NCBI GenBank assembly: GCA_015179125.1
Contig: WHVA01000437.1
Location: 1 to 64,000, forward strand
Origin: Gautieria morchelliformis
Taxonomy: Eukaryota; Basidiomycota; Agaricomycetes; Gomphales; Gomphaceae
Direction: 5' to 3'
DNA: 64,000 nucleotides
This document shows positions 45,184-56,032 of this stretch, one piece after another (within the stretch, counting starts at the first letter, position 1; each line of letters begins with the position of its first letter). Position numbers and translations under genes: made by a program. The notes under the pieces were generated by a model that was not told the DNA's origin, searched no databases, and was given only the letters and a program-made list of their open reading frames with translations.

Positions 45184-45309
45184 GGGAAATTGATGGTGAT
45201 GGGAGGAAGCAGAAGGAGATGTGAAACAAAGCTTATGTAATACCCTCATCCCGGCAATCTCTGGGATCTCACTTATGGCCTCATGGGTTTGGCCATAAGG
45301 GCGAGGTAC

Positions 45310-45769
45310 TGTTAAGACCCATTCCCGAGTCTGGACCCAAGGCCTTGGCCTCGGTTCTGGCTTGGGAACCTTCGGCTTAACTTGGGTTCCCTATCGGTTC
45401 ATCATTCACCCTGATCCCCTTCCTAGATAGTCCGGTTCCATTTCTGATGATCGTCCATCAACCCTGCTTCCTGCTCGATACAGGCATTGATGCCCTCTTT
45501 CCATTCCTTGCAATTAGTATATAAACCCCCGTCATGTACGCTAATTCCTCAGTTCTGATATCAACTTAGATTCCTCGTATCTTTCCGCTTCTCTGTCTGA
45601 CCTCATTCCGAACCTCGGCTTCTAGCCGAATTCGTTCCCAAACCCGTTTCCCAAAATTAGGGCGGAACACTGTAGTGGGCGCAACCTATGAAGTTGAAGC
45701 CAAGCCCCCTGTTTCTGAACTTCGGCTAACCTCGGCTCGGCCCTCGGGTTGAGACTTACGTTCTTAACA
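45310..45769 (+). repeat. Element C right LTR
   Basis: 460 bp partner of 30935-31401, ending TTCTTAACA next to target copy CATTC. Clearly diverged from the left copy, for example in the first 80 bp. Confidence 0.88.
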
Positions 45770-45774
45770 CATTC

Positions 45775-45823
45775 ACTGTGTTCACTAATACATGATATTA
45801 ACGCCTAAAAACCAATCTTGGCA
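45775..45823 (+). mobile_element. LTR F3, right end
   Basis: Last part of the F LTR interrupted by element C (ACTGTGTTCACTAATACATG to CCAATCTTGGCA). Confidence 0.65.
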
Positions 45824-45913
45824 GGAGCTTGCAGTTGAAAATGCTTATGTGTCCCCCATCATCCATACCTAAGGAGGCATAGTGATAGTTATTGGGTGGG
45901 AATCAGATACTAC

Positions 45914-46650
45914 GGTTACGTATCAGAAATCCTGGAGAACGGAACTGAAAGGACAGTGGCTTCAACTTATGTGTTGTGCCCCCAATGACCTATCATCCTA
46001 GGTATTTGGAATTGAGTACCGGAAATTGGAAGAGGCGGAGGTAGAGAGGGTTCGGGAGTTGAACTTGGTCGAAGGGTCGAGGGTCAGAGGTTGGAGAGTG
46101 GAGGTCGGAAGAGGCGGAAGATGGAGTATCGTAAGACAGAGAGAGACGGAGTACTTGCAAGACTTGCTGTACTAAGAACAGGAGACAATGCAAGGGGATT
46201 CATGTATCGAAGTTGATTATCTGATTGCAGAAACAGAGAGCATACATGAGCGGGTTTTATACAAAGAGCTGGATCAACAAGTAATGGGGTGGGACTAAGC
46301 AAATCCAGGGAAAGCAGAAGTAACTATGATAAACAGAGTAAGTAACTAATACAGAACAAGAGAACTATGAGGGGGTGCAGGGTAGAGTCAAGAACAATGG
46401 ACAAAAGAACAAGGGGTGCGTAAGTCTAATGGACAGCAGAACAAACGGAATTCCTGATGAACCAGAATTGGTGTCCTGCTGTGCTAAGGGTTGGGTATGG
46501 ATGGCCGATGAATAGAGTCAAACAGGGGTGTCGAAGAACAAGGAGTCAAAGTCGAGGGTTGCAGATGTTGCAGAAGAGAGTCAGAGGTATTACGGAAGTG
46601 TTACAGAGGTGGTGGAGATGGTTAGGCGGTATGGTTGTAACATGGTCTCT
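45914..46650 (-). mobile_element. LTR of family G, inverted
   Basis: Inverse of 526-1470. On the minus strand it shares CTCTTTGTATAAAACCC, CAATCAGATAATCAACTTCG, the CTGTCTCCTGTTCTTAG stretch and the end CTGATACGTAACC (last base changed). The 5' boundary near 46650 is approximate. Confidence 0.6.
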
Positions 46651-47387
46651 GCATGTGTTCCTCATCTTGTTTGTTGTAATATCAAGAGTAAAACTAATAG
46701 AAATCTGAATTAAACTTCTTATAGAAGTCAAATTGAGTGAGTCTGAAATAGCAAGGTATATGCATCTTGCAATACTGCTAATAAGACTAAGTGACTCAAA
46801 GCATGGTGAAATAAGAAGTAAATTCACTGTCGTTTGTAGTGTACAGCTATGAGTATTTAACTATCAAGAAAAGAACTTGGCATTCTTGGTATGTTACAGG
46901 ATGAGAACAAAAGAAATGATAAATCGGGTGAACAGCATGTGTGAGAGTTTAGGAGTGAGTACGATGAGTATGTGGAACAGGATGGAGTGTAAAGTATAAT
47001 AGTACAAAAGGGGATACAGAGTTGGAAGCGAATAGGAGGTATGGTTGAGGTGTATGCAGGGTCAACTCGTTGTGTTACGTCCCTTGACCAGGTCATGTGA
47101 CCGTTCAACGTGTAGGTCTTGGGACAGGCTCAGCATGTTGTACAAGCAGGATAGGGGTGTTCTGGACCTAGGTAGCATATGGCATCAAGTCCTGTGATAC
47201 CAGAATAGTCAGATTGAACAAGTTGTGTGTGTTCAAACATGTGTGTGTGACCTCGGTGATCTCAGCAATTGGTCAAGGTGGATATATGCGTGTTCGGGGA
47301 TGGGTAGTTGGCTTTGTGTAGTATCAGGGGTTATAATAGTGAAGGTAGAAAGATGTTTTAGTGTTTTTATGACACCTCAGACAAAGC
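46651..47387. other. Intergenic, no gene seen
   Basis: AT-rich spacer between the family G LTR and the 3' end of the NLR-like gene. Contains TGTGTGTGTGACC-type short runs but no supported feature. Confidence 0.4.
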
Positions 47388-50300
47388 CTAGGGTGTGTCT
47401 ATGCCTGCATGGGTGGGGGCTTGTATCAATGTGTCGGGATGCTCCTCACCAAGGACCCTCTTCCTTTCCTCCATGACTTGAATCTCCAGATCTTCAGCAT
47501 CCTTCCACTGGCCCAGCCTTTGATAGGTTTCAACAAGGCTGTCCATGGCAGTCAGTGTGTCAGGGTGCTCCTCACCAAGGACCCTCTTCCTTGCCTCCAT
47601 GACTTGAACCTCCAGCTCTTTAGCATCCTTCCACTGTCCCAGACTCCCACAGGTTACAGCAAGGTTGGCCATGGCAGTCAGTGTGTTGGGATGCTCCTCA
47701 CCAAGGACCCCCTTGCTTGCCTCCATGACTTGAACCCCCAGCTTTTCAGCATCCCTCCACTAGCCCAGACTCCAATAGGTTGCAGCAAGGTTGGCCATGG
47801 CAGAAAGTGTGTTGGGATGCTCCTCACCAAGGGCCTTCTTCCTTGCCTCCATGACTTGAACCTCCAGCTGTTCAGCATCCCTCCACTGGCCCAGACTCTG
47901 ATAGGTTACGGCAAGGTTGGCCATGGTGGAAAGTGTGTCGGAATGCTCCTCACCAAGGACCCTCTTGCTTGCCTCTATGACTTGAACCTCCAGCTCTTCA
48001 GCATCCCTCCACTGTCCCAGACTCCCATAGGTTGCAGCAAGGTTGGCCATGGCCGAAAGTGTGTTGGGATGCTCCTCACCAAGGACCCTCTTGCTTGCCT
48101 CTATGACTTGAACCTCCAGCTCTTCAGCATCCCTCCACTGGCCCAGACTCTGATAGGTTGCAGCAAGGTTGGCCATGGTGGAAAGTGTGTCAGGATGCTC
48201 CTCACCAAGGACCCTCTTCCTTGTCTCCATGACTTGAACATCCAGCTCTTCAGCATCCCTCCATTGGCCCAGACTCCAATATGTTGCAGTAAGGTTGGCC
48301 ATGGCAGAAAGTGTGTCAGGATGCTCCTCACCAAGGACCCTCTTCCTTGTCTCCATGACTTGAACCTCCAGCTCTTCAGCATCCCTCCACTGGGCAAGAC
48401 TCCAATAGGTTGCAGCAAGGTTGGCCATGGTGGAAAGTGTGTCAGGATGCTCCTCACCAAGGACCCTCTTGCTTGCCTCCATGACTTGAACCTCCAGCTC
48501 TTCAGCATCCCTCCACCGGCCCAGACTCTGATAGGTTTTAGCAAGGTTGCCCATGGCAGTCAGTGTGTCAGGATGCTCCTCACCAAGGACCCTCTTCCTT
48601 GCCTCCATGACTTGAACATCTAACTCTTGAGCATCCTCCCATTGGCCCAAACTCAGATAGGTTTCAGCAAGGTTGGCCATGGCAGTCAGTGTGTTGGGAT
48701 GCCCCTCACCAAGGACCCTCTTGCTTGCCTCCATGACTTGAACCTCCAGCTCTTCAGCATCCTTCCACCGGCCCAGACTCCAATAGGTTGCAGCAAGGCT
48801 GCCAGTGGCAGTCAGTGTATCAGGATGTTCCTCTCCAAGGTCCCTCTTCCTTGCCTCCATAACCTTAACATGCAGCTCCTCAGCATCTGTCCATCGCCCC
48901 GCTTCATCAAACACTTGTGCAAATTTATTTGCCATGTTTAGATCTGCACATTTTATATGTAGCTCATTAATATGAGAGAGAAGAGTTCTCCTAAAGGCAT
49001 AGTCCTCTGTGCTATTTTCAAATGGGATAGAAAGTGCTAGTATCTGCATCATACATCCTTGGTTATACTCCTGCTCTGCCACCTCCAGTCTTTCTCTAGC
49101 CCAACCATGCACTAGTGGATGAAGGAAAAATGTGTTGTCTCCCTCATCAGAGCTAACCAGTGAGTAAGAAGTTAATTCATTAATGACCTCCTGAAATTGG
49201 AAGTCACTCCAGCTACCATCTGCAGTTTGAAAGTTATGCAGAAACTGTTTTGCATCATCAAATGGCCCATCTGGATCTATGAGAGCTGCCCTCTGAAATA
49301 TGCTCTTGGAAATACCCCTATAATGCAGAAATGCACATAGGTGTAGCAGGCTTGCTGCTTTGGGACCTAGCCTTTTAAAGCTGATTTCCCATGTTGTGTA
49401 TACTGCCCACTGATAATTATCTGTCATCTGTACAGAGTGCTTGCTCATCAGCTGAACCCGATCCTTCTGGAGAATATTCAGGTATTCATTCAAGCTGCAC
49501 CCCTTTGAGATATAGGCACCTGCTTGTACAATGGCAAGGGCAAGGTAACCAAGTTCTTTGGCAATCAGAGCTGCCATCCCATGATCCTTTGTAGAACCTT
49601 TGGCTGTAGAGAACTGAGGAGCAAATGAATTGCTTCATCTGGGTTCATGCCTGAGACATGACAGTTGGAGGTGGGTGCATGCACACGACACTCCACATTG
49701 CGAGTTGTCACAATGATGTTTCCATGCTTGCATGCTGGGAAGTACTTTTGAAGGTTTATATCTCTGTCATCAGCATTGTCCAGGAAGAGCAACCACCCTT
49801 GGCGTTGTCCAGAAAGCCAGAGAAGAGCATCCTCAGCAGTCTCACTAATACCCCCTTCCTGAGCAATGTCCTCTAGGCCAGACTCTATAGTGGATACACT
49901 ACTTGCATCCACATAATAGACCCTCCAAAAGCTAAATATAAAACAGATTAGTTGAAACATAACAGACCTGGGTAAACTACACCACCATTGATAAAACCTA
50001 TCAATGAATGTCAACCCAATCTGTGTTTTTCCCACCCCACCAAGCCCATACAAGACAAAGATGTGCTGTTCCTCCTTAACAGTGGAGGTCTTATCTGGGA
50101 AGAAATAACCCTTAAGTTGCAAAAGGATATCGACTCTTCCAGTAAATCTGCGTGTTGGTGGAGGACAAGCCTTACGGCAAGCTCTCTGTTTACCTGATAG
50201 TCGACTAACAGTGCCTGCACCTATAGTATCTACCATAAAACATAAGTCATCAGCTGTGAGCCATTGCAAATTGTACGCACTGAGGTGTGCCACAGGTATC

Positions 50301-51701
50301 ACTTCCCGGCGTTCCCTGAGGGCAATGACAGCAGCTGTTACCATCTTGTCTACCTGTCCCCGCTGAAGATGCTGTAATGTGTGTGTTGTCACCTCAGGTA
50401 ACCTTTCCCACTGTGCCAATGTTACACTTTGCATTCCTTGCTCCACATTGAACCGGAAGTAGACGTTCGGTGCAGATCTGAAGCGCTGCTCAGTTTCCTC
50501 TGCTGTCGCCTCACACTCCGTGGTGATCTTCTTCAATACCTCAGCTACACTTAATGGTATGATGTTATTAAACAGACTAGGTGCTGGCAGGCTGGCAGTG
50601 GTGACATGTCCAGTGCCAATGCTGACGACGCAAGCAATATGTTGGTGCGGAAAGATGCGTTCTGCTTCTTTGAGGATTTGCCTGATCGGATTGTTGCAAC
50701 CCAGGCCAGCATCAACAAAGGGTTCACGCATGGGTGGTATGCCGATGAAAATCCGTTTGAAAAACGTAGGAGCGGCAGATGTAGCACGGGCGGCCTCCCA
50801 TATAGCGCAGTCGAATGATTCGTACTTGCCGACGCTGTACGTACGAAAGAGGCGGGATGTGCTCATGTTATTTGCGGGCATCGCGCAGACGAAACTGGGC
50901 TACGGTCAGCTATGTACCAAGTCATGAACGAGCGGCAACGTGACATACGTTTTGCACACGTCTCTGCTGGGTCTTGGATCGAACATGCGTGCGTTAAGGT
51001 CACCAGTCGATTCCTGGATGATTGCCTTGATAGCCTTCTCCAAATGGCTAGCCTTGAACATTCCGTCCTTCCAAAATGGTTTCTTCTCCGAGAAGACTTG
51101 TGAGGCGAATGTGCCATAGGCTTCGATCGCTTTATCTACGGGCAGGCGAAGGCGGCCCAGCATGAGCGCTATGAGCCTGCATGGAATGTATTAGCGAGCG
51201 ACGGCGATGGAGAAGAAAGTAACTTACCCGCCTGTACTCGTACCGCAGATTAAGTCGAAATATTCACAAGGAAGGGGGGCGGTGGGTCGCCCTTCTGCGT
51301 GCTGGATTCTTTGCATGATTTCTTGTAGTATGATGAGTTCGGACAAGCCGCGGATGCCGCCGCCATCTGCTGAGGGTGTCAGAAAGCGTCATATAACATG
51401 CATGAAAACATTACCGAGTGATAGCAACCTGAGCCCGGCACCTCGATGCTCATCGGTTTGCGTCATTGGGATAGATTCGATTCCCGGTCTCGCTGCAGCA
51501 AGACCAGAAGTAGATAGCGATACGCCCTATTCATGAAGATTCGTCAGATAGTCAGTCCCCTGGATTGTCTAGCGTCCTGGAATAAACTTTGCTTACCTCT
51601 GAGGATACCAAAGACGGTTTTACGATCGGCGGCGGCGTTTCGTCATGCCTGAATGAAGGGGAAGCTTTGGCGATCTGCTCGTTGGAGGAGTAAGAGGTCA
51701 T
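47388..51701 (-). CDS. Patatin-NB-ARC-TPR NLR-like gene, probably disrupted
   Basis: Exons on the minus strand: 51701-51597, 51526-51415, 51366-51228, 51176-50949, 50894 onward, with consistent phases. The patatin phospholipase has DGGGIRGLSEL (oxyanion hole), GTSTGG (nucleophile Ser, split by an intron) and DAGLGCNNP (catalytic Asp). NB-ARC: P-loop GLGGVGKTQIG (near 50000-50035), LLFLDNADD and IIVTTRN; a small intron may lie near 49927-49980. A winged-helix-like part precedes at least 12 TPR units of 42 residues. Fungal STAND proteins of this build are thought to act in non-self recognition and cell death. Lesions: a frameshift near 49607 between NB-ARC and the next part, and TAG at 47760-47762 (Gln in the repeats), with three more repeats behind it. 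An upstream in-frame ATG exists at 51761. Function after these lesions is doubtful unless they are assembly errors. Confidence 0.82.
47415..48930 (-). repeat. Twelve-unit 126-bp TPR-coding repeat array
   Basis: Each unit encodes 42 residues with a core LGEEHPDTL, then NLAATY and an acidic DAEELEVQVME helix. The units look more than 90 percent alike in DNA by eye. Differences cluster at few codons (Trp/Gln/Gly before SLG; Ala/Ser/Thr around the MANL segment; ARK/ASK/TRK). This is a tetratricopeptide family repeat with signs of recent unit duplication or homogenisation. Confidence 0.88.
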
Positions 51702-51761
51702 AGTAGTATGGGACGAAGAAGGAGGCAGTGCGAGGCAACTGCCGTGGGAATAAGAAGACAC

Positions 51762-52218
51762 GACCAGCGAGAAACTTGTAGGCCTTTTAGTGTGTGTATG
51801 ACGTTCATGTCTAGATAGTGTAAGTAACTAAAGAGAAGGGATGGCAAACGTCGAAATTTGAACTCTCCAAATATTCTGAGCTTCACGCGCGGGCAGGCAG
51901 CTCTATAGAACAACTCACCGAACGGTGGTGCTTACGGTCCCGGTATCCCCCCTATTGATGAAATGGTTGAGACGTGCCGGCCCTGGGAACTCGTTTATTT
52001 TATGGATTTTGTTGTACGGTTACTCTGGAAGACGTTTTACGTCGACTGTTATACGTAGGCGAGTCGGCACCCAGGACCAACTTCCACTAGTGCATAGTAA
52101 CCTGAATCTGGAACTATGAAAACCCTGAGTATTTTACACCCAACCACCACCCATCATCGAATCTCCAAGGGAGCTTTGTGGAGAGGAGCTTCCATGTCCA
52201 TCGCCTCCTGGCCCTCAT
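51762..52218. promoter_or_regulatory. Intergenic between two minus-strand genes
   Basis: Likely promoter region of the NLR-like gene (upstream is to the right) and 3' region of the orphan gene at 52219. No specific motif can be claimed. Confidence 0.35.
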
Positions 52219-53180
52219 TTAGAGTGGCAACGTCGTTCGGTCCAGGGTGACCGAGCTTCCTGACAACGTTTCGACATCCGCCTCCGAAACCTCTTCGTCG
52301 ACGTCCATATCCATGTTCTGTGCGCCACTGTTGGCACTTCTATTAACACCAGTGTGTTCACCCTTTCCTTCGTTGTTTATATTTGGCTTTGGGTAAGATT
52401 CCGGGAGCATCAAGTTGATGGTAATGAAGGAGCTTTTATCATGTATTCAGGACTCGACAATGTAACAAAAATAATATTCTTACTTTGGAGTGTCCAAATA
52501 TACAATATTAGACAATATTGCTGATAAACCAGGGATTAGCAGAAGAGCAGGAATGCCATAATCCATTTCCGGGCTGGTAAGCTTCCGAGCTTCAAGGTAG
52601 ATTGAGAAAAATGCATCCCACCGCTGCTTTCTCTCCACATCAATCTCAGCAACAGGAATGTTTCTAGAAACCCTTATGAATGGAAATCTGAATTTTCGGT
52701 CAATCTGGCTCAATGCGATTATTGTGTTTTCTGCATTTTCCGGAACTGACAAGTCAGTGTTATTCATATTTAGTAGTTTTCATAGATTTGACTAGAGGCA
52801 AACCCGAGTTATTATAAGCTGCCTTCAACTGTAAAATATGCATGCCGGGGTGCACTCCATTGAAATGTTTTATGAGTGAACGCCGATTTTCAAAAAAACG
52901 ATGCTTGATGACGGGTGGTGCAAGTAATCTGGCATGACCTTTCCAGAGAGCTCGACACTGTGCATGAATTAGAATCTGTTGCAATTATAGTGGTAGATGC
53001 TGGAGCAAACATAAACTCCTGTAAACACATTAGGAGTACACTCACAACATATAGTGCACTTGAACACACCTTGCTCAGCCTCCGTTCCAAATAGGTTGTC
53101 ATCCTGGTTAATTTGTCAACATCAGAGACTTCCCATGTTGCTGTGGGCACTTGTTCTAGTTGGTAAGACCCAGAGTCCAT
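52219..53180 (-). CDS. Orphan four-exon gene, about 252 residues
   Basis: Not recognised. Exons 53180-53070, 52975-52804, 52745-52484, 52432-52219 join in phase, with introns of 94, 58 and 51 bp. The product starts MDSGSYQLEQVPTATWEVSD and has a basic helical segment (LTRMTTYLERRLSK), then KHRFFENRRSLIKHFNGVHP. The middle has RFPFIRVSRNIPVAEIDVER and IPALLLIPGLSAILSNIVYL, possibly a membrane or hydrophobic segment. The tail is acidic (MDMDVDEEVSEADVETLSGS). An in-frame ATG at 53213 could add 11 residues. Consistent splice phases support a real gene. The first acceptor could also lie 18 bp downstream. Confidence 0.55.
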
Positions 53181-53404
53181 CTTGTGACGTGTTGCACTGC
53201 AAGAATGTTTCAAATTGCGCTGAACCCGAGGAGCGGCTCAGAAAGTTTGGCTGGGAGGATTAGGGACGCCGGTACCACCTAGGAAACGATGCGATTGCGA
53301 AAAACTGCGCGTTAGCAGACTACCTGTGCAAATAGGGAGCGCCGCAAGCGAGCAATGCACAGGCGGCGAAAAGTACATGGTTCCGAGTCCCCCACTGACA
53401 CACG

Positions 53405-53440
53405 CGCCACCGTGACGTCAACGGTGACGCGCGTAATTTT
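53405..53440. promoter_or_regulatory. Palindrome centred on a CRE-like TGACGTCA
   Basis: CACCGTGACGTCAACGGTG flanked by CGCGC and ACGCGCG. The 8-bp core TGACGTCA is the classic bZIP (CREB/ATF) site. It lies about 230 bp upstream of the orphan gene start, so it may be a promoter element. Confidence 0.4.
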
Positions 53441-56032
53441 ACCTTGAGCAATATCTCATTTACTTTTCACAGGAGCCCAGTAAATAGACACCAGGTGGAA
53501 CAGGTTCCACGGCTACGTGAAGGATACATCCGATATATCACTGTCGATGTTTCGCGGCCGCAGAGGAAGACCCGCACGCTCAAAGAAGCAGAAGCGGGAA
53601 GGCGCCTGACGGAGGCCGAAGATCATGGCATATCCGGGTGACAGATCGTAAAATCCAAGAAGTGTAGCCTGTGCATCCAGCAGGTCTATGCCAACTATCC
53701 CTCTCACTTCTACATGCACTCTGGGTGCAGAACCTCAATGTTCGCAACGAGTGCGTCCGCTCAGCACGACCCCTAGTTTGCTTGCCAATCGACCGTCCGA
53801 CACCGCGGCAAATATTCTTTCCAAGTGAACATGGACACATGTGTTTGTCCAACAGCGGATAATGGATGCGGAAGCTCACATCTTGAACACAACCTCATTA
53901 TGCTTGTCCTCCCGCTCGTCGAGGGAATCGTCCTTGACGACAGTCGCCACGGTAGCTCAAATGTGTCCATGTTACTGATATCAGGCATTCTGGAATGATT
54001 CTGCTTATTTACCACCTGGCACGTAGTGTTCTCGATTCAAGCCCAAAATCAGGCATCAGGCAGACTATGGAACGACGGGGAAGGCTTTATCTGAAGCGGA
54101 AGCACAATGCATGCTCCTCCCTCCAACCCGAACGCTGCAGACCACGGAACCTCGAGTGAACCTCACATTCCTTCACACTGTCGGTGTACCGCCCTGCAGC
54201 AAATACACGATGGTGAACGAAAGATTTCATGGCATTGCAGAGAGGTTTCTCACCATAAGTTCAGTGTCTATGCAGGGGGGAAATAATTGTCCGTCCTTCT
54301 AGCTGGCCTCGTCAGCTCAACCCAACTTTGATTCCTTACTTTCAAAGGTGAAAAGACGCCAGATCATGTCATGGCATCATTCTCCTTGACGCCACCTCCG
54401 GACACGTCGCCAAGGCAGAAACGACCACCAGCAGTCCTGCTACATAAATCAACAGGCACTGCCTGTTGGTTTATGTACTAGTAGGAGTTTTTGACCTTAG
54501 CCCTGGTCGAGACTCGACCGTTACTTCCGCAGCAATATGTACATTGTAAGTGTCAGATGGGCCTCGACTCCCGCGATGATTATTTCTCCTGTTTTGATCA
54601 GCATGTTTCCCTTTCCTTTGAAACGGGGTGTGTGTCTGTTGCTTCGCCGATGATTATATGACGGCCGCCGTCGCGTTAAAAACTTTACGCGCTCTTTTTG
54701 TTGACTTTTTTATTTGCTTTCCTGTCACCCCTTCTTGTGATTCAATCAATCCGCTCTCAGAATCCAGTCGACTAATTTATAGACGAGTCTTTTGACGTTA
54801 TGGGGGCCGACCAGCGGCACCAGGCGGACGGCGCGCGGCGTTTCTTTATAGCTCTTGGATGGTCCTCCCATACATTTGATGGTCGGTGAAAATCTCCTCG
54901 ACCTCTGTGCTGGTATATTTATTCTCAGTGGTGGCACTTCACGCTGGCTGCGGGATCGTCCAGGTTACACTGGGACGAATACGTACCTAGGAAGTCAACC
55001 TCGAAAAAATATTGCAGTGTTGACATGCCACCACACATTATTTTCCTGCCGTCCTGAATATCCCATCGACAGAGGTATACCACACACCATGCACGTTCCC
55101 TCTCTAGCCGCACGCTGAAGATCTCACTCAAAATACCATTCTCCGCTCATGCCCGATTGACACTAGACATCACTCTATCGGATATATATCTCGGTGCCCT
55201 CAAATACATTCACACTATATACCCTGTTCACCTATTAAATCTCCATACAGCCCGATCTTCTTCAATCGAGCCGTCCTAGCTTGCACGTACGTACATATAC
55301 CTGTGCGTTTGTGTCTAATACCCATCAGGCCAGGCTTCTTGCATTCGAAGACCTATAAGTCAGATTGCCTTCTGTTATCTTCTAGCTTCGAATGCAAAAA
55401 GTACAGCGTTCTCCCGTTCCAATTCCTCGCAAGAACTCGAACTTTGATACGACCACGCTGGGCCAGAAAATCAGAAAATTCTTTAATAAAGCCGTACCTG
55501 GATGATACGGCCGTGCTTACGTTGCACTTGTTCGAGTCAGCCAAGATCCGGGTCGATAAGGTGCATCCCAAACAGGATCTCCCTCTGCCCAAAGTGATGG
55601 CTAATTCTTCCGGGACGTTAGATCACCCGCATTGCTGAGTCACATACCGACCAGAATACATCGACCTCGGCCTCAGTAGCAAGGGACTTCGAAGCCGTAG
55701 GCTATAGTCTTGCTTGGCGGACTTGAGCCCACAACGTGGACCATCTGGGTACCCCCCGCAATGCACCTGACACGATTAAAATCTCCTGATGCGTTTCAAA
55801 ATCACGTCGAGGGAATCAAGTTGGTTTCTATCTGTGCGTGTATCTATTGCGTGTATCTATGCTACAAGTGCTACTGGTTGGAAATAACATGCTCGAGAGA
55901 GGTCAATTTTTGGTTAGGACACGAGCTACGCACGACCTCGATATGAAAAGCGGGGGAGACAGAGAAACGTAACGGTGTAATGAATATCACATGTCGAGTA
56001 GGCACGGAATGCGACGAGTATATTGCGTAAGG
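53441..56032. other. Intergenic with a long inverted repeat at 54441-54477
   Basis: No convincing gene. The open frames are short, lack phase-consistent neighbours and show no motif. At 54441-54477 two 18-nt arms (TACATAAATCAACAGGCA and TGCCTGTTGGTTTATGTA) face each other across one base, with a single G-T mismatch. Around 55190-55230 is a TATATATCTC/ACTATATACC stretch that could be promoter-like. Confidence 0.45.

Larger units (their letters stand above)
30935..45769 (+). mobile_element. Ty3/gypsy element C, host to D and a solo LTR
   Basis: LTRs at 30935-31401 and 45310-45769 have matching inverted ends (TGTTAAGA and TCTTAACA) and a perfect target duplication CATTC (30930-30934, 45770-45774). 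Without the nested D (32513-39040) and the solo LTR (40583-41125) it would be about 7.8 kb: gag, protease, RT, RNase H, integrase with chromodomain, and an antisense gene before the right LTR. The LTRs differ visibly at many sites and pol has many stops, so it is older than its passengers. Confidence 0.92.

Noticed and set aside
47409..48623. 404-codon plus-strand frame with Leu/Pro-rich repeats
   Set aside because: Antisense of the TPR array; the TPR pattern on the minus strand is clear.
49596..49615. An 11-nt GT...AG segment (GTTCTCTACAG) as an intron repairing the NLR frame
   Set aside because: Far below the size of functional introns here (about 48-94 bp), so a real frameshift is more likely.
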